A stretch of DNA of 64,000 nt. Source: Rubrobacter xylanophilus (GTDB lineage: Bacteria; Actinomycetota; Rubrobacteria; Rubrobacterales; Rubrobacteraceae). Positions 17,686-30,202 of the stretch are shown here, one piece after another. A model generated the notes under the pieces. The model made no database searches. It had not been told where the DNA came from and saw only the letters and a list, made by a program, of their open reading frames with translations. The DNA lies in assembly GCF_007164525.1 (NCBI RefSeq), contig NZ_AP019791.1, forward strand, positions 917,501 to 981,500, given 5' to 3'. The number at the start of each line of letters is the position of its first letter. The stretch's first letter is position 1. The position numbers were made by a program, and so were the translations under genes.

Positions 17686-18863
17686 CCCCCGGAGACGGGA
17701 TCGACGAGGCCCATTATGGGCATGATGTCGGGCAGGTAATGGCCAGGCACCTTCTCCTGCAAAAGCTGCATGTTCACGAAGCTGGCGTCCCGGTAGTGGA
17801 CCCGGTAGGGGGTGTCGGAACCGTCGGAGACGATGTGGACCGCGAACTCGCCGCGCGGCCCCTCGACCCGCCCGAAGCCCTCACCCTCGGGCGGCCGGAC
17901 CCTCCGGCCCACGTCGGCCATGACCTCTCCCTCGGGCATCTTCTCCAGGCACTGCCGGATGATCTTGATGCTCTCGTAGCACTCCTTTATCCGCACCCGG
18001 TAGGAGGCCTCGACATCCCCCGCCGTGTCGGTGACGACGTCGAAGTCGAGCTCGGGGTAGACGCTGTAGGGGTAGTCCCGCCGCACGTCGAAGTCCACCC
18101 CCGTGCACCGGAGCGGCGGGCCGGTGAGCCCGAGCTCGATGGCCTCCTCCTGCGTGAGCCGGGAGATGCCCCGGGTGCGCTCGACGAAGATCTCGTTCCC
18201 CTCGATGAGCTCGATGAAGTCCGGCTCGAGGCGCTTCTCGAGCCCGTCGACGTACTCCCAGATCTTCTCCGGGATGTCGGGCGGCAGGTCCGCCTTGACC
18301 CCGCCGATGCGGATGTAGTGGAACATCATCCGAGCACCCGTCACGGCCTCGAAGAAGTTCTGGATCCTCTCCCGCTCCCGGAAGGCGTACAGGATGGGGG
18401 TGAACGCCCCCAGCTCGAGCAGCAGGAACCCTATGGAGGGCAGGTGACTGGCGATGCGCATCAGCTCGCACATGAGCACCCGGATGTACTCGGCCCGCGG
18501 CGGGATCTCCACCCCGAGCAGATCCTCCACCGCCAGGCAGTAGCCGTGCTCGTTGTGCATGTTGGCGAAGTAGTCGAGCCGGTCGGTGAGCGGGATGACC
18601 GCCGGATACGTCCGGTTCTCGGCGATCTTCTCCTGGCACCGGTGCAGATATCCCATCACGGGGTCGCAGCGGACGATGGTCTCCCCGTCGAGCTCCAGGA
18701 TGAGCCGCAGCAGGCCGTGCATCGCCGGATGCTGCGGCCCCATGTTCATGTCCATGGTCTCGAGGCCGAACTCGTCCCGGATGTCGGGATCCACCAGCCG
18801 GCCGGTCGCCGGACGGATGAGGGTGATGGCTTCCTCTGCAGCCCTGCGCTCTTCCCTAAGCAT
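17673..18863 (-). CDS. nuoD: NADH-quinone oxidoreductase subunit D
   Basis: 396 residues. 49-kDa type subunit lining the quinone pocket. [34 protein letters not shown] and [16 protein letters not shown] are recognisable; wording is closer to NdhH of cyanobacterial/11-subunit complexes than to E. coli NuoD. nuoC and nuoD are separate genes, not fused. The C-terminus reads DPVSGGWDK in place of the more usual GEVDR ending. Two bases separate it from nuoC. Confidence 0.95.
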   Translation of the reverse strand: MLREERRAAEEAITLIRPATGRLVDPDIRDEFGLETMDMNMGPQHPAMHGLLRLILELDGETIVRCDPVMGYLHRCQEKIAENRTYPAVIPLTDRLDYFANMHNEHGYCLAVEDLLGVEIPPRAEYIRVLMCELMRIASHLPSIGFLLLELGAFTPILYAFRERERIQNFFEAVTGARMMFHYIRIGGVKADLPPDIPEKIWEYVDGLEKRLEPDFIELIEGNEIFVERTRGISRLTQEEAIELGLTGPPLRCTGVDFDVRRDYPYSVYPELDFDVVTDTAGDVEASYRVRIKECYESIKIIRQCLEKMPEGEVMADVGRRVRPPEGEGFGRVEGPRGEFAVHIVSDGSDTPYRVHYRDASFVNMQLLQEKVPGHYLPDIMPIMGLVDPVSGGWDK

Positions 18864-18865
18864 CT

Positions 18866-19357
18866 CTACCTCAACCCCTCGAAGGTTCGCTTGGTGCTGA
18901 TCTCAAAGCTCTTCAGGAGCGGATGGTGGTCGAAGTGGTCCTGCCACATGTAGACCCTCCGCAGGTCGGGATGACCCCGGAAGGCCACGCCGAACATGTC
19001 GTAGGCCTCACGCTCGTGCCAGTTGGCCGTGGGATATATCCCGGTGACGGTGTCTATGACGGGCTCCTCCCCCTCCAGCACGGTCTTCACCCGGACCCTG
19101 GCCCCCCGCAGGTCGAGCAGCTCGTAGGTGAGCTCGAAGGAACCCTGCCGGTCCACGACGGTGATGAAGGAAAGGTGCAGGATGCCGAGCGACTGCCGGG
19201 CGGTGGCGAGCACCGCAGGTACGCCGCCGGGGTCCACCGCGAGCACCACGGTGTTCCCCTCGACCCGGGCCTCCTCCAGACCATGCCGGCTGCGGAAGCC
19301 CTCGAGGTAGCGCTCCAGACGCTCCTCCAGGCTCCCCTCCGGAAGGGTGACGGCCAT
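18866..19357 (-). CDS. nuoC: NADH-quinone oxidoreductase subunit C
   Basis: 163 residues. 30-kDa subunit of the hydrophilic arm. The signature [25 protein letters not shown] is complete (key residues [19 protein letters not shown] near residue 110). One base separates it from nuoB. Confidence 0.95.
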   Translation of the reverse strand: MAVTLPEGSLEERLERYLEGFRSRHGLEEARVEGNTVVLAVDPGGVPAVLATARQSLGILHLSFITVVDRQGSFELTYELLDLRGARVRVKTVLEGEEPVIDTVTGIYPTANWHEREAYDMFGVAFRGHPDLRRVYMWQDHFDHHPLLKSFEISTKRTFEGLR

Positions 19358-19358
19358 C

Positions 19359-20099
19359 CTAGGCTTCCTCCTTCCCCTCGGCTGCCCCGCGGGCCTTCTT
19401 CTGCGCCTCGAGCTTCTCCCGGGTCTCCGGCGGGATCCAACCGACGTCCGTCATGGACTCGGGCGGGAGCCCCTTGCGCTGGAAGACGTAGGTGCGCGGC
19501 AGACGCTTTATGCCTTTGAAGCGGGGCGCCTTGCCCTCGCTTATCCGCGTGTACTCCCGCTCCGGCAGATACTCCCGGATGTTGCCTTCCTCGTCCACCA
19601 GCGCGGGGCGCGGCCGCTCGTAGCCGACCTGCTGGTCGCGCTCGATCTTCTTCTGCAGCGTCATGATCCCGAAGATGAGCGCCTCGGGCCGCGGCGGACA
19701 CCCGGGAACGTACACGTCGACCGGAATGACCCTGTCCGCCCCCATCAAAACCGAGTAGCCGTCGAGGAACGGCCCACCCGAGATGGCGCAGGCCCCCATC
19801 GCGATGACCCACTTGGGCTCGGGCATCTGCTCGTAGAGCCGCGTCATCCGCTCGGCCATCTTGGTGGAGACGGTCCCCGAAACGATCATCACGTCCGCCT
19901 GACGAGGAGAGCCGGCGAAGAAGCCGGCCCCGAAACGCTCCAGATCGTTGTGCGCCATCCCCGTGGACATCATCTCTATCGCACAGCAGGCAAGCCCGAA
20001 CTGTAGCGGCCACAGAGAATTCTTGCGCGCCCAGTTGAAGAGCTTGTCCGTGCTGGTGGTGATGATGTTCGGCTCGTCAAACCTCTGCATCAAACCCAT
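19359..20099 (-). CDS. nuoB: NADH-quinone oxidoreductase subunit B
   Basis: 246 residues. Holds the terminal N2 iron-sulfur cluster that reduces quinone. All four ligands are visible: tandem Cys in [11 protein letters not shown], Cys in MGACAISGG and Cys in VPGCPPRPE. The C-terminus extends about 75 residues beyond the core as a charged tail ending in GKEEA, longer than in E. coli. Its start overlaps nuoA by 10 bases. Confidence 0.96.
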   Translation of the reverse strand: MGLMQRFDEPNIITTSTDKLFNWARKNSLWPLQFGLACCAIEMMSTGMAHNDLERFGAGFFAGSPRQADVMIVSGTVSTKMAERMTRLYEQMPEPKWVIAMGACAISGGPFLDGYSVLMGADRVIPVDVYVPGCPPRPEALIFGIMTLQKKIERDQQVGYERPRPALVDEEGNIREYLPEREYTRISEGKAPRFKGIKRLPRTYVFQRKGLPPESMTDVGWIPPETREKLEAQKKARGAAEGKEEA

Positions 20100-20482
20100 C
20101 TCAGGGCCCCCTTCTTCCAGGCGTACGCCAGCCCCGCACCGAGTATGAGAACGAAGACGATCATCTCCACGAAACCGTAAACGCCCAGCTCACGATAAAC
20201 GACCGCCCACGGATAGAGAAAGGCGGCCTCGACGTCGAAGATCAGAAACAACAGCGCAAATACGTAGTACCTGACGGGGAAGGGACGCCACGGATCAGTG
20301 ACGCTGGTCTCCGCCGTCTCATATACCCTCCGCTTGGTCTCGGAGGGACGGCTGGGCGAGATCAGCCGGGCCAGCACCAGAACACTCGCCACGAAACCGA
20401 CCACGAGCAGGATGAACGCTCCCACATACAGGTATAGAACCCCGTAGCCTATCTCCTGCTGCAAAAGCCCCAGCGTCGTCAA
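20090..20482 (-). CDS. nuoA: NADH-quinone oxidoreductase subunit A
   Basis: 130 residues, three helices. [24 protein letters not shown] is the conserved loop (the Cys of most NuoA is replaced by Thr in this context), and [17 protein letters not shown] the family helix with its acidic pair. Start TTG 20482. First gene of the nuo operon, 28 bases below the predicted transcription start. Confidence 0.93.
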   Translation of the reverse strand: MTTLGLLQQEIGYGVLYLYVGAFILLVVGFVASVLVLARLISPSRPSETKRRVYETAETSVTDPWRPFPVRYYVFALLFLIFDVEAAFLYPWAVVYRELGVYGFVEMIVFVLILGAGLAYAWKKGALRWV

Positions 20483-20516
20483 TTACAGCCTTTCTTCCCG
20501 CGAAAGTCCTGCTCGC

Positions 20517-20545
20517 AATATACATATGTCGCCCGAAACTTTCAA
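20517..20545 (-). promoter_or_regulatory. Promoter of the nuo operon
   Basis: On the minus strand TTGAAA (20545-20540) and TATATT (20522-20517) are separated by exactly 17 bases, a near-consensus housekeeping promoter. Predicted start near 20510, giving a leader of roughly 28 bases to the nuoA TTG. Confidence 0.75.
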
Positions 20546-20548
20546 GGA

Positions 20549-20563
20549 GCTACTTTCAGTAGC
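20549..20563 (-). repeat. Short perfect hairpin GCTACT-TTC-AGTAGC between M20 peptidase and nuoA
   Basis: Six-base-pair arms with a three-base loop, placed just above the nuo -35 box and 10 bases past the M20 peptidase stop. It may be a weak terminator for the upstream unit or an operator for nuo; there is no clear T-run directly after it. Confidence 0.4.
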
Positions 20564-20572
20564 AAACAGTGA

Positions 20573-21706
20573 TTAATTCTTTTTAACGAGCCGTTTGGCG
20601 TTACGACCGACGATATGGACGAACTGTACGAGCATCTGGCGGTAGGCCTCCAGCGACTCGCAGACGACGTACTCGTTCGGGCCGTGGTGTCCACCCCCGA
20701 TGGGACCGAACTCGACGCCGGGGACGCCCACTCGCTGGAAGTAGACAATATCCGAGGCCCCGTGCCGTCCGACGCCGACGGGGTTTCCGTGGTAGTGGCG
20801 GGCGGCCACCTCCCGGAGGGCCTTGACGTAGGGATTGTCGTGAGAGACGTAGGTGGGTTCACAGGAGTAGAGCACCTCCACCTCGGCGGGCAGGTCGATG
20901 GAGCGGATCTGGCGGGTGATCTCGCGGGGGTCCTGGCCCGGCAGGTAACGGATGTCCATGTCGTAGGTCGCCCGGTCCGGAACCCGGTTTATTACGTCAC
21001 CGCCGATGATCCGGGCGAAGTTTATGCTCGGGTAGGGGAAGAGCTCGCTCCGTTCGTGGGCGAAGGGCAGCTCGAGCACGCGCCGGTAGTGCTCGTAGGC
21101 CATGAGCACGGCGTTCTTCCCGAGCCACGGCCGGGAACCGTGCGCGCTCTTGCCGCGCAGGTTGACCCGCAGATGCAGCACGCCCTTGGCCTGGGTGCCC
21201 ACGTGGAAGTCGGTGGGCTCCCCGGTGATCAGGAAGTCCCCCACGTGCCCGTGCCGGATGAGAACTTCGGCGCCCTTCGGCCCCCCGTACTCCCGCTCCT
21301 CGTCGGGGACCACCAAAAGCTCGACCGTGGCCTCGCAGCCGAGCAGGTGCAGATCCTCCATAGCGTACATCATGGCCGCGAGGGCCCCCTTCATGTCGTA
21401 GACGCCACGCCCGTGGAGCTCCCCGTCCTCCTCGCGGGGATCGAACTGCCACTCCTCCCCGGGGACGACGTCCACGTGACCGTGAAAGAGTATCTTTGGT
21501 TCCCCCGAGCCGACACGCACCACGAGCGAGGCGAGCTCGCCGCCGGGACCGGCCCCCTCGTAGGTGAGCGTCTCAAGGCCCCGCGCCTCGAACCAGCCCC
21601 GGATAAACTCTACGGCGGCCTGCGTGGTACCGGGGGTGTAGGACCGGTAGCCGACGAGCCGCCGGGTGAGCGCGAGCACCTCGTTTTCGAGTTTCGTCTT
21701 CTGCAG
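20573..21706 (-). CDS. M20 family metallopeptidase (ArgE/DapE-like)
   Basis: 377 residues from a proposed CTG start at 21706, which has GGGAGGAG eight bases upstream and gives the full family N-terminus (QKTKLENEVLALTRRLVGYRS region). The GTG at 21679 has no ribosome site. Zinc-dependent amidohydrolase: HGHVDVVPG gives the first metal His, GVYDMKGALAAMM the bridging Asp, PDEEREYGGPKGAE the catalytic Glu pair, and GGGHHGPNEY the last His. The dimerisation domain includes RGKSAHGSRP. Substrate unknown; acetylornithine, succinyl-diaminopimelate or a dipeptide are possible. Follows murA by 79 bases. Confidence 0.85.
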   Translation of the reverse strand: MQKTKLENEVLALTRRLVGYRSYTPGTTQAAVEFIRGWFEARGLETLTYEGAGPGGELASLVVRVGSGEPKILFHGHVDVVPGEEWQFDPREEDGELHGRGVYDMKGALAAMMYAMEDLHLLGCEATVELLVVPDEEREYGGPKGAEVLIRHGHVGDFLITGEPTDFHVGTQAKGVLHLRVNLRGKSAHGSRPWLGKNAVLMAYEHYRRVLELPFAHERSELFPYPSINFARIIGGDVINRVPDRATYDMDIRYLPGQDPREITRQIRSIDLPAEVEVLYSCEPTYVSHDNPYVKALREVAARHYHGNPVGVGRHGASDIVYFQRVGVPGVEFGPIGGGHHGPNEYVVCESLEAYRQMLVQFVHIVGRNAKRLVKKN

Positions 21707-21785
21707 CCTGGTGTCTCCTCCCTAGGCGTGGACCACGCTTCCACCGGCGGTCACAATGGTAGCCCAACTACGGCCCGGCCGCTGC

Positions 21786-23066
21786 TCAGCGGGATACGGA
21801 GGCCCCGCTCTCGAAGGCCACCGCGGCGCCGAGGGCGGAGAGCTTCTCCTCGAAACGCTCGTATCCCCGCAGGATGTGCCGGGCGTCGTCCACGACCGTC
21901 GTGCCCTCGGCCACCAGCCCAGCCATCACCAGCGCGGCTCCACCCCGCAGATCCGGGGCCTGCACCGTGGTGCCGGAGAGCCGCCGCGGTCCCCTTACCA
22001 GCGCCCGGTGCCCGCCGAAGAGGTCTATGCCCGCTCCCATCCGGTTCAGCTCCTCGGCCACCTGCAGGCGGTTCTCGTAGACGTTCTCGGTTATGATCCC
22101 GCAGCCCGAGACCTGGGTGAGCAGGACCATCATCTGGGCTTGGAGGTCGGTGGCGAAGCCCGGAAAGGGCAGGGTGGCGACGTCCACCCCGCGCAACTCG
22201 GCGGGATCCTTCTCCCTGAGGAAGATGCCTTCCTTTCCGATCTCCAGCTCCACCCCCATATCGTGGAGCTTCTCCAGCTCCATCTTCAGGTGCTCCGGTC
22301 GGGCCCTCCGCACCAGCACCTCGCCCCCGGTGGCCGCCGCCGCCATCAGGAAGGTGCCGGCCTCGATCCGGTCCGGGATCACCGTCCACTCCACCGGCTC
22401 CAGCTCCTCCACGCCCTGCACCACGATCCGACCGGTTCCGGCCCCCATCACGCTGGCCCCCATCCCGTTCAGGAAGTCGGCCAGTGCCACGATCTCCGGC
22501 TCCCGGGCCGCGTTCTCTATGATGGTGATCCCCCGGGCCCGGACGGCGGCCATCATAACGTTCTCCGTGGCCCCGACGCTCGGGTACTCGAAGTACACCT
22601 CGGCTCCCCGCAGGCCCTCGGGCGCCCGCGCCTTTATGAAACCGTGGTCCACCTCCACCTCGGCCCCGAGCGCTCGCAGCCCGTCGAGGTGGAAGTTGAA
22701 CTTGCGCAATCCGAGGTTACACCCGCCGGGGGCCGAGACCTCCGCGCGACCGAAGCGGGCCACGAGCGGGCCGAGCACGATGATGGAGGCCCGCATCTGA
22801 CGCACCAGCTCGTAGGGCGCGGTGTAGGAGTCGATGTGGGTTGCATCGATCTCCAGCGTGCCGCCCTCGAAGCTCGCCTCGGCCCCCAGCGCGTCGAGCA
22901 GCTCCAGCATCGTCTGCATGTCCCGGATGCGGGGCACGTTGTGCAGCACGGTCCGCCCCGGCGCGAGCAACGCCGCGGCGGCCAGCTTCAGCGCCGAGTT
23001 CTTGGCGCCCGAGACCTCGACCTCACCGCGGAGCCGGGCTCCGCCCTGGATGACAAAGCGCTCCAC
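21786..23066 (-). CDS. murA: UDP-N-acetylglucosamine 1-carboxyvinyltransferase
   Basis: 426 residues. Start GTG 23066 is chosen for its upstream GGAGG and for the typical beginning MERFVIQGGARLRGEV; the frame extends to 23096 without support. First committed step of peptidoglycan synthesis, transferring enolpyruvate from PEP. The catalytic loop APGGCNLGLR keeps the active-site cysteine that fosfomycin alkylates. KNSALKLAAAALL contains the conserved Lys-Asn pair. Located after atpC, as in many Firmicutes. Confidence 0.95.
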   Translation of the reverse strand: MERFVIQGGARLRGEVEVSGAKNSALKLAAAALLAPGRTVLHNVPRIRDMQTMLELLDALGAEASFEGGTLEIDATHIDSYTAPYELVRQMRASIIVLGPLVARFGRAEVSAPGGCNLGLRKFNFHLDGLRALGAEVEVDHGFIKARAPEGLRGAEVYFEYPSVGATENVMMAAVRARGITIIENAAREPEIVALADFLNGMGASVMGAGTGRIVVQGVEELEPVEWTVIPDRIEAGTFLMAAAATGGEVLVRRARPEHLKMELEKLHDMGVELEIGKEGIFLREKDPAELRGVDVATLPFPGFATDLQAQMMVLLTQVSGCGIITENVYENRLQVAEELNRMGAGIDLFGGHRALVRGPRRLSGTTVQAPDLRGGAALVMAGLVAEGTTVVDDARHILRGYERFEEKLSALGAAVAFESGASVSR

Positions 23067-23110
23067 TGCTCTGCTTCCCCCTCCCTGAAAGCTCAAAGCG
23101 AATCGGCCCG

Positions 23111-23147
23111 GCGGGGGTCAGGGGTCTTCCGGCCCGCTAACCCCCGC
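23111..23147 (-). repeat. Inverted repeat at the end of the atp operon
   Basis: Perfect eight-base arms GCGGGGGT / ACCCCCGC (23111-23118 and 23140-23147) with a 21-base loop. The far arm includes the last glycine codons and stop of atpC. It could reduce read-through into murA. No T-run follows, so a simple intrinsic terminator is doubtful. Confidence 0.35.
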
Positions 23148-23576
23148 CGTACTTGCGCGCCACCCGGACGAGGTTCTCTCCGAGCCTGACCCGGCGCGAT
23201 ATCTCCTCCCGTGCCCGGCGGGACTCCTCGTCCTCCTCTTCCGGAAGTTCGGAGAGCTCCCGCTCGGCCTGTTCGATCCGGTGCTCGGCCTCCTCCACGT
23301 TTATCTCGGCGGCGGGGATCGCCTCCTCGACCAGGATCTGGACTAGGTTGTCGGCGACCTTGAAGAAGCCGTCGGAGGTGGCGTAGATGCGGCGCTCGTC
23401 ACCCCGGGTGATCCTGACGTCCCAGAAGTCCACGGTCGAGATCACCGGGTAGTGGTCCACCATCACCCCGATCTCGCCGTCGGCGATCTTGGCGACCACC
23501 AGGTCCGCCTCGCCGTCGTAGACGACGCGCTCGGGCGTGATCAGGCGGCAGAAGAGCTGACGCCCCCCCTCGGCCA

Positions 23577-23577
<1 letters not shown>
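23137..23577 (-). CDS. atpC: ATP synthase F1 subunit epsilon
   Basis: 146 residues. N-terminal beta sandwich (LITPERVVYDGEADLVVAKIADGEIGVM) followed by an acidic helical C-terminal hairpin that can inhibit hydrolysis. The helical part is unusually rich in Glu/Arg (ELSELPEEEDEESRRARE). The ATG shares one base with the atpD stop, so the two are translationally coupled. Confidence 0.95.
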
Positions 23578-25121
<1,544 letters not shown>

Positions 25122-25988
25122 TTATCCCGCGGCCAGGGCCTCCGCGCCCGCCGCGATCTCGCTTATCTCACGGGTGATCTGGGCCTGCCGCGCCTTGTTC
25201 ATCTGCAGCGTCAGGGTATCCACCAGCTCGTTGGCGTTGTCGGTGGCGTTCTTCATCGCGGTCATCCGGGCCCCGTGCTCGCCGGCCGCGCTCTCGAGCA
25301 GCGCCTGCCAGACGAGCGTCTCCACGTACTGCGGGATGAGCCGCCGGAGGATGGCGTCCGCGTCGGGGACGAAGTCGAAGGGCGCGCCGGAGACGGTCTC
25401 CACCTCTTCCCCGTCCTCGGGCGCCGCCGGCAGCAGGCGCACCACCACCGGCCGCTGCACCGCCGGGTTCACGAAGCGGTTGTAGACGAGGTAGACCTCG
25501 TCGGCCTCCTCCCGCTCGAAGAGCCGGGTAAGTCCCCGGCCTATCCGCTGGGCGTCCTCGTAGCTCGGGTCGTCGGTGAACCCGCTGTAGCTCTCGGCGA
25601 GGGCTATCCTGCGGAACCGGAAGAAGGCAATCCCCTTGCGGCCGCTGGCCACCTGCACCGTCTGCGCACCCTGCCGCTCGCGGAAACGCACGGTGCTCCT
25701 GAGCACCTGCGCGTTGAACGAGCCGCACAGCCCGCGGTCGGAGGTGAGGGTGGCGACCGCCACCCGCCGCACCTCCTCCCGGCCGACGAGCATCGGGTTG
25801 CGGGTGGAGGCCTTGGAGGCGATGGCCCGCATGACCTCCTCCATGTTCTCCGCGTAGGGGCGGGCCCGCTTCACCCGGGCCTCGGCCTTGCGGAACTTGA
25901 CCGCCGAGACCGCCTGCAGGGCGTCGGTGACCTTGGCGATGTTCTTGACGGACTGTATCTGCCGCTTGAGGTCCCTGAGAGAGGCCAT
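25122..25988 (-). CDS. atpG: ATP synthase F1 subunit gamma
   Basis: 288 residues. Central rotor stalk. The N-terminal coiled coil begins LRDLKRQIQSVKNIAKVTDALQAVS, and the C-terminal helix ATDNANELVDTLTLQMNKARQAQIT carries the family signature. Starts three bases after the atpA stop. Confidence 0.95.
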   Translation of the reverse strand: MASLRDLKRQIQSVKNIAKVTDALQAVSAVKFRKAEARVKRARPYAENMEEVMRAIASKASTRNPMLVGREEVRRVAVATLTSDRGLCGSFNAQVLRSTVRFRERQGAQTVQVASGRKGIAFFRFRRIALAESYSGFTDDPSYEDAQRIGRGLTRLFEREEADEVYLVYNRFVNPAVQRPVVVRLLPAAPEDGEEVETVSGAPFDFVPDADAILRRLIPQYVETLVWQALLESAAGEHGARMTAMKNATDNANELVDTLTLQMNKARQAQITREISEIAAGAEALAAG

Positions 25989-25991
25989 CCC

Positions 25992-27568
<1,577 letters not shown>

Positions 27569-27569
<1 letters not shown>

Positions 27570-28108
27570 TACACAACACCCCTCTCGAGCATCGCCTCCC
27601 GGAGGCCCTCGAGCCGCCCCCGGATACTGCCGTCAACCAACCGGTCTTTGAACCTGAAGATGGCGCCGCCCACTATCCCGGGGTCGACGCTGGTCCTGAG
27701 TATAACCTCCCGGCCCTGCAGGATGCGGGCGATCCGTTCCCGGATCCGCTCCCGCATCTCCTCGGAGAGCTCGGTGGCCGTGACGACCTCGACCTCGACC
27801 CGCCCCAGGTGTTCCTCGACCATCTCCCCGTAGCGCCGGACGACGTCCTCGAAGATCTCCTCGCGCCGGTTGTCGCACAGCACCTTGAGGAAGTTGGTGG
27901 TGAGGGAGCTCATCCCCTCGGTCAGGGCCTCGATCGCCCGGCGCTTCTCGCGCTCGGAGATCTGCTCCCCGTAGAAGAAGAGCTCGAGCTCCTCGCTCTC
28001 CCGTAGCGCCTCCGAGAACTCCCTGAGATCCCCGAGCACCCGCTCGAGCTCGTCCTTCTCCCGGGCGGCCCCGAAGAGGGCCTCGGCGTAGGTGGAGACG
28101 GCGCTCAA
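27569..28108 (-). CDS. atpH: ATP synthase F1 subunit delta
   Basis: 179 residues. Connects F1 to the peripheral stalk. [22 protein letters not shown] at the N-terminus and [31 protein letters not shown] near the C-terminus (the delta/OSCP signature) are clear. TTG start overlaps the atpF stop by four bases. Confidence 0.94.
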
Positions 28109-28629
28109 GCGGTCCTGCCTCCCGCGACCTCGGCCTCCAGGCTGTCGAGCGCCTCGTTTATGAGCCGCTCGTGCTCCGCGGCGTCGAGCTCGCGCCCGAT
28201 GACCCGGCTGGAGGCCATGATGACCATGTCAGCGACCTCCCGGCGCACCTCCCGCAGGGCGGCGTCGCGCTCGCGGGAGATCTCCTCCCGGGCCCGCTGG
28301 ATGATCCTGTCGCCCTCCTCCCGGGCCTCCTCCCGGGCCCGCTCCCGCTGGGCCTTGGCCTGCCGACGCGCCTCGTCGAGGATCTGCCGGGCCTCCCCCC
28401 GGGCCGACTCGATCTGGCGCCGGTACTCCTCCAGAAGCTCGCGGGCCTCGGCCCGGGTCCTCTCGGCCTCCTCAATGGCCTGCTCAATCTGGGCCTGGCG
28501 CTTCTGGATCTGATCCCGGATGATCGGGTAGACGTAGCGGTAGAGCAGGGCCAGCAGGATCAGGAAGGTTACGACCTCCCAGAAGATGAGGCTGGTGTTG
28601 GGAAGGTCGAATATGCCTGTCGGATCCAT
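28105..28629 (-). CDS. atpF: ATP synthase F0 subunit b
   Basis: 174 residues. One N-terminal membrane helix (LIFWEVVTFLILLALLYRYV) then a long charged coiled coil rich in Arg and Glu that forms the peripheral stalk. Only one b gene is present, so the stalk is probably a homodimer. Confidence 0.94.
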   Translation of the reverse strand: MDPTGIFDLPNTSLIFWEVVTFLILLALLYRYVYPIIRDQIQKRQAQIEQAIEEAERTRAEARELLEEYRRQIESARGEARQILDEARRQAKAQRERAREEAREEGDRIIQRAREEISRERDAALREVRREVADMVIMASSRVIGRELDAAEHERLINEALDSLEAEVAGGRTA

Positions 28630-28671
28630 GACTCTCCCTCTCCTAGATCCTCCTAGAGCTCCCCTCCGCCG

Positions 28672-28923
28672 CTAGAGAACGAAGGCGATGAGCAGCGCGA
28701 AGACCAGCGCATACAGCGCGAAGGCCTCTACCAGCCCGATCCCCAGGAACATGAGCCCCCGCGTCTGCTCGAAGGCCTCCGGCTGCCGGTGAATGCTCGC
28801 GATGGTCTGTCCTATGAGGTAGCCCATCCCGGCCCCCGCGCCGATGACGCCGGCCCCGGCCGCTATGCCGGTCCCGATGAGCTTGGCCCCCTCAACGCTC
28901 TGCAGAAGCGCCAGCATCTCCAT
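28672..28923 (-). CDS. atpE: ATP synthase F0 subunit c
   Basis: 83 residues, two helices. Helix 1 is glycine-rich (GVIGAGAGMGYLIGQTIASI), the loop RQPEAFEQ follows, and helix 2 has the ion-carrying Glu in GIGLVEAFALYALVF. The Gln/Ser pattern of sodium-binding rings is absent, so protons are the likely ion. ATG 28917 has a better spaced ribosome site than ATG 28923. Confidence 0.95.
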   Translation of the reverse strand: MEMLALLQSVEGAKLIGTGIAAGAGVIGAGAGMGYLIGQTIASIHRQPEAFEQTRGLMFLGIGLVEAFALYALVFALLIAFVL

Positions 28924-28982
28924 CTCTCCCTACATCTCCTCTCTTTTTGCCTACATCTGCCTCCGGAGGAAGAACCCCGCTG

Positions 28983-29780
28983 CTAGTGGGCCTCCTCCGC
29001 AAACATCGCCAGCTCTATATAGACCTGCGTGAGTATAGCGAATATATATGCCTGGATTACCGCGACGAATATCTCGAAGGCGTAGAACACCACCGCGAAG
29101 GGCACCGAGACGAACGCCGTGGGCAGCCCGAAGTAGAGGATCAGGCTCAAGAACACGAAGATGATGAGGTGCCCGGCGAGGATGTTGGCGTAGAGTCGCA
29201 GGGCGAGCGTGAGCGGCTTGGTGAACTCCTGTATGAGGTGCAGAAACCACATGATGGGGTACATCAGCGGCTTCGCCGGAAGGTCGGCCGGCGCCCAGCT
29301 CTTGAGGTAGGTGCCGAGCCCGTTGCGCCTCACCCCCTCGTACTGGGTGAGCACGAAGGTGAAGAGCGCCAGCGTGGCGGTGAACGAGATGTTGCTGGTC
29401 ACCGGGTAGCTGTTGGGGAACAGCCCGATGATGTTGAGCACGAGCAGGAAGATGAACAGCGTGAGGCTGTAGGGGAACCACTTCCTGCCCTCCTCGTTTA
29501 TCTGGCCGCCGAACATGTCCCGCCCAAACCGGAAGAGCTCCTCGACGAGCACCTGGTACGCCCCGGGCCGGTCCCGGAGCGTGCGGGCCCCTATGTACAT
29601 GAAGAGGAAGGTTATGGCGGCCCCCAGCCACAGAAACCACACGGGCTTGTTTATGGACAGGTTGACCCCGGCGATCTCCAGGTGGATGACCCACGCCTCG
29701 CGGGCCGCCTCCCAGGTGTGCAGGATCTCGTGCCGCAGCTCCTCCTGGGTCACCTCTAAAAGCGCGAGAGACGTCGTCAA
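28983..29780 (-). CDS. atpB: ATP synthase F0 subunit a
   Basis: 265 residues. Half-channel subunit. KPLTLALRLYANILAGHLI contains the essential stator arginine; IFVAVIQAYIFAILTQVYI near the end is the second family helix. Start TTG 29780 with GGAGGG seven bases upstream, overlapping the atpI-like stop by four bases. Confidence 0.95.
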   Translation of the reverse strand: MTTSLALLEVTQEELRHEILHTWEAAREAWVIHLEIAGVNLSINKPVWFLWLGAAITFLFMYIGARTLRDRPGAYQVLVEELFRFGRDMFGGQINEEGRKWFPYSLTLFIFLLVLNIIGLFPNSYPVTSNISFTATLALFTFVLTQYEGVRRNGLGTYLKSWAPADLPAKPLMYPIMWFLHLIQEFTKPLTLALRLYANILAGHLIIFVFLSLILYFGLPTAFVSVPFAVVFYAFEIFVAVIQAYIFAILTQVYIELAMFAEEAH

Positions 29781-30202
29781 GCAGCAACCCTCCGTTCTAG
29801 CACGCCCTTCCTCCTACCCCGCCGCCCGCCGGCCAACATGAGCCCGGGAACGAGCACCAGGTTCTCTACCAGATATACCCCGGAGACACCGGCGGCCATC
29901 GGCAACACCGGCCAGACCTCCAGATACGCCGGCAGCCCGAGCGCCGCCGCCACGCACAGGTAACGCGCCGGGAAGGACCCGACGCCCAGCGCCCGGGCCC
30001 GCAGGCTCCTGCCGGCCAGCAGCGACACCGTACCCGCGACCGATACCAGGCTCAGCACCCCGACCCCCGCACCGTAGCCGAAAGCCCCGGCATGCGCTGC
30101 TCCGAAAAGCCCCCACACCACAGCCCCGACCACCGCCGCCCCGAGGGACGCCAGAGCACCACACCCGATCGCCAGCCGCCAGTGTTCCGCCACTCTTCTC
30201 AC
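29777..30202 (-). CDS. atpI: ATP synthase subunit I-like membrane protein
   Basis: 141 residues, four hydrophobic helices separated by short Arg-rich loops and a basic C-terminus (GGRRGRRKGVLERR). Position between atpZ and atpB, with four-base overlaps on both sides, identifies it as the AtpI equivalent; sequence similarity I can recognise is weak. AtpI proteins aid c-ring assembly or magnesium uptake in other bacteria. Confidence 0.7.
   Translation of the reverse strand: MRRVAEHWRLAIGCGALASLGAAVVGAVVWGLFGAAHAGAFGYGAGVGVLSLVSVAGTVSLLAGRSLRARALGVGSFPARYLCVAAALGLPAYLEVWPVLPMAAGVSGVYLVENLVLVPGLMLAGGRRGRRKGVLERRVAA

Noticed and set aside
21726-21738. Palindrome GCGTGG-A-CCACGC between murA and the M20 peptidase gene
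   Set aside because: A one-base loop is too tight for a hairpin and no promoter is nearby; probably chance in GC-rich DNA.
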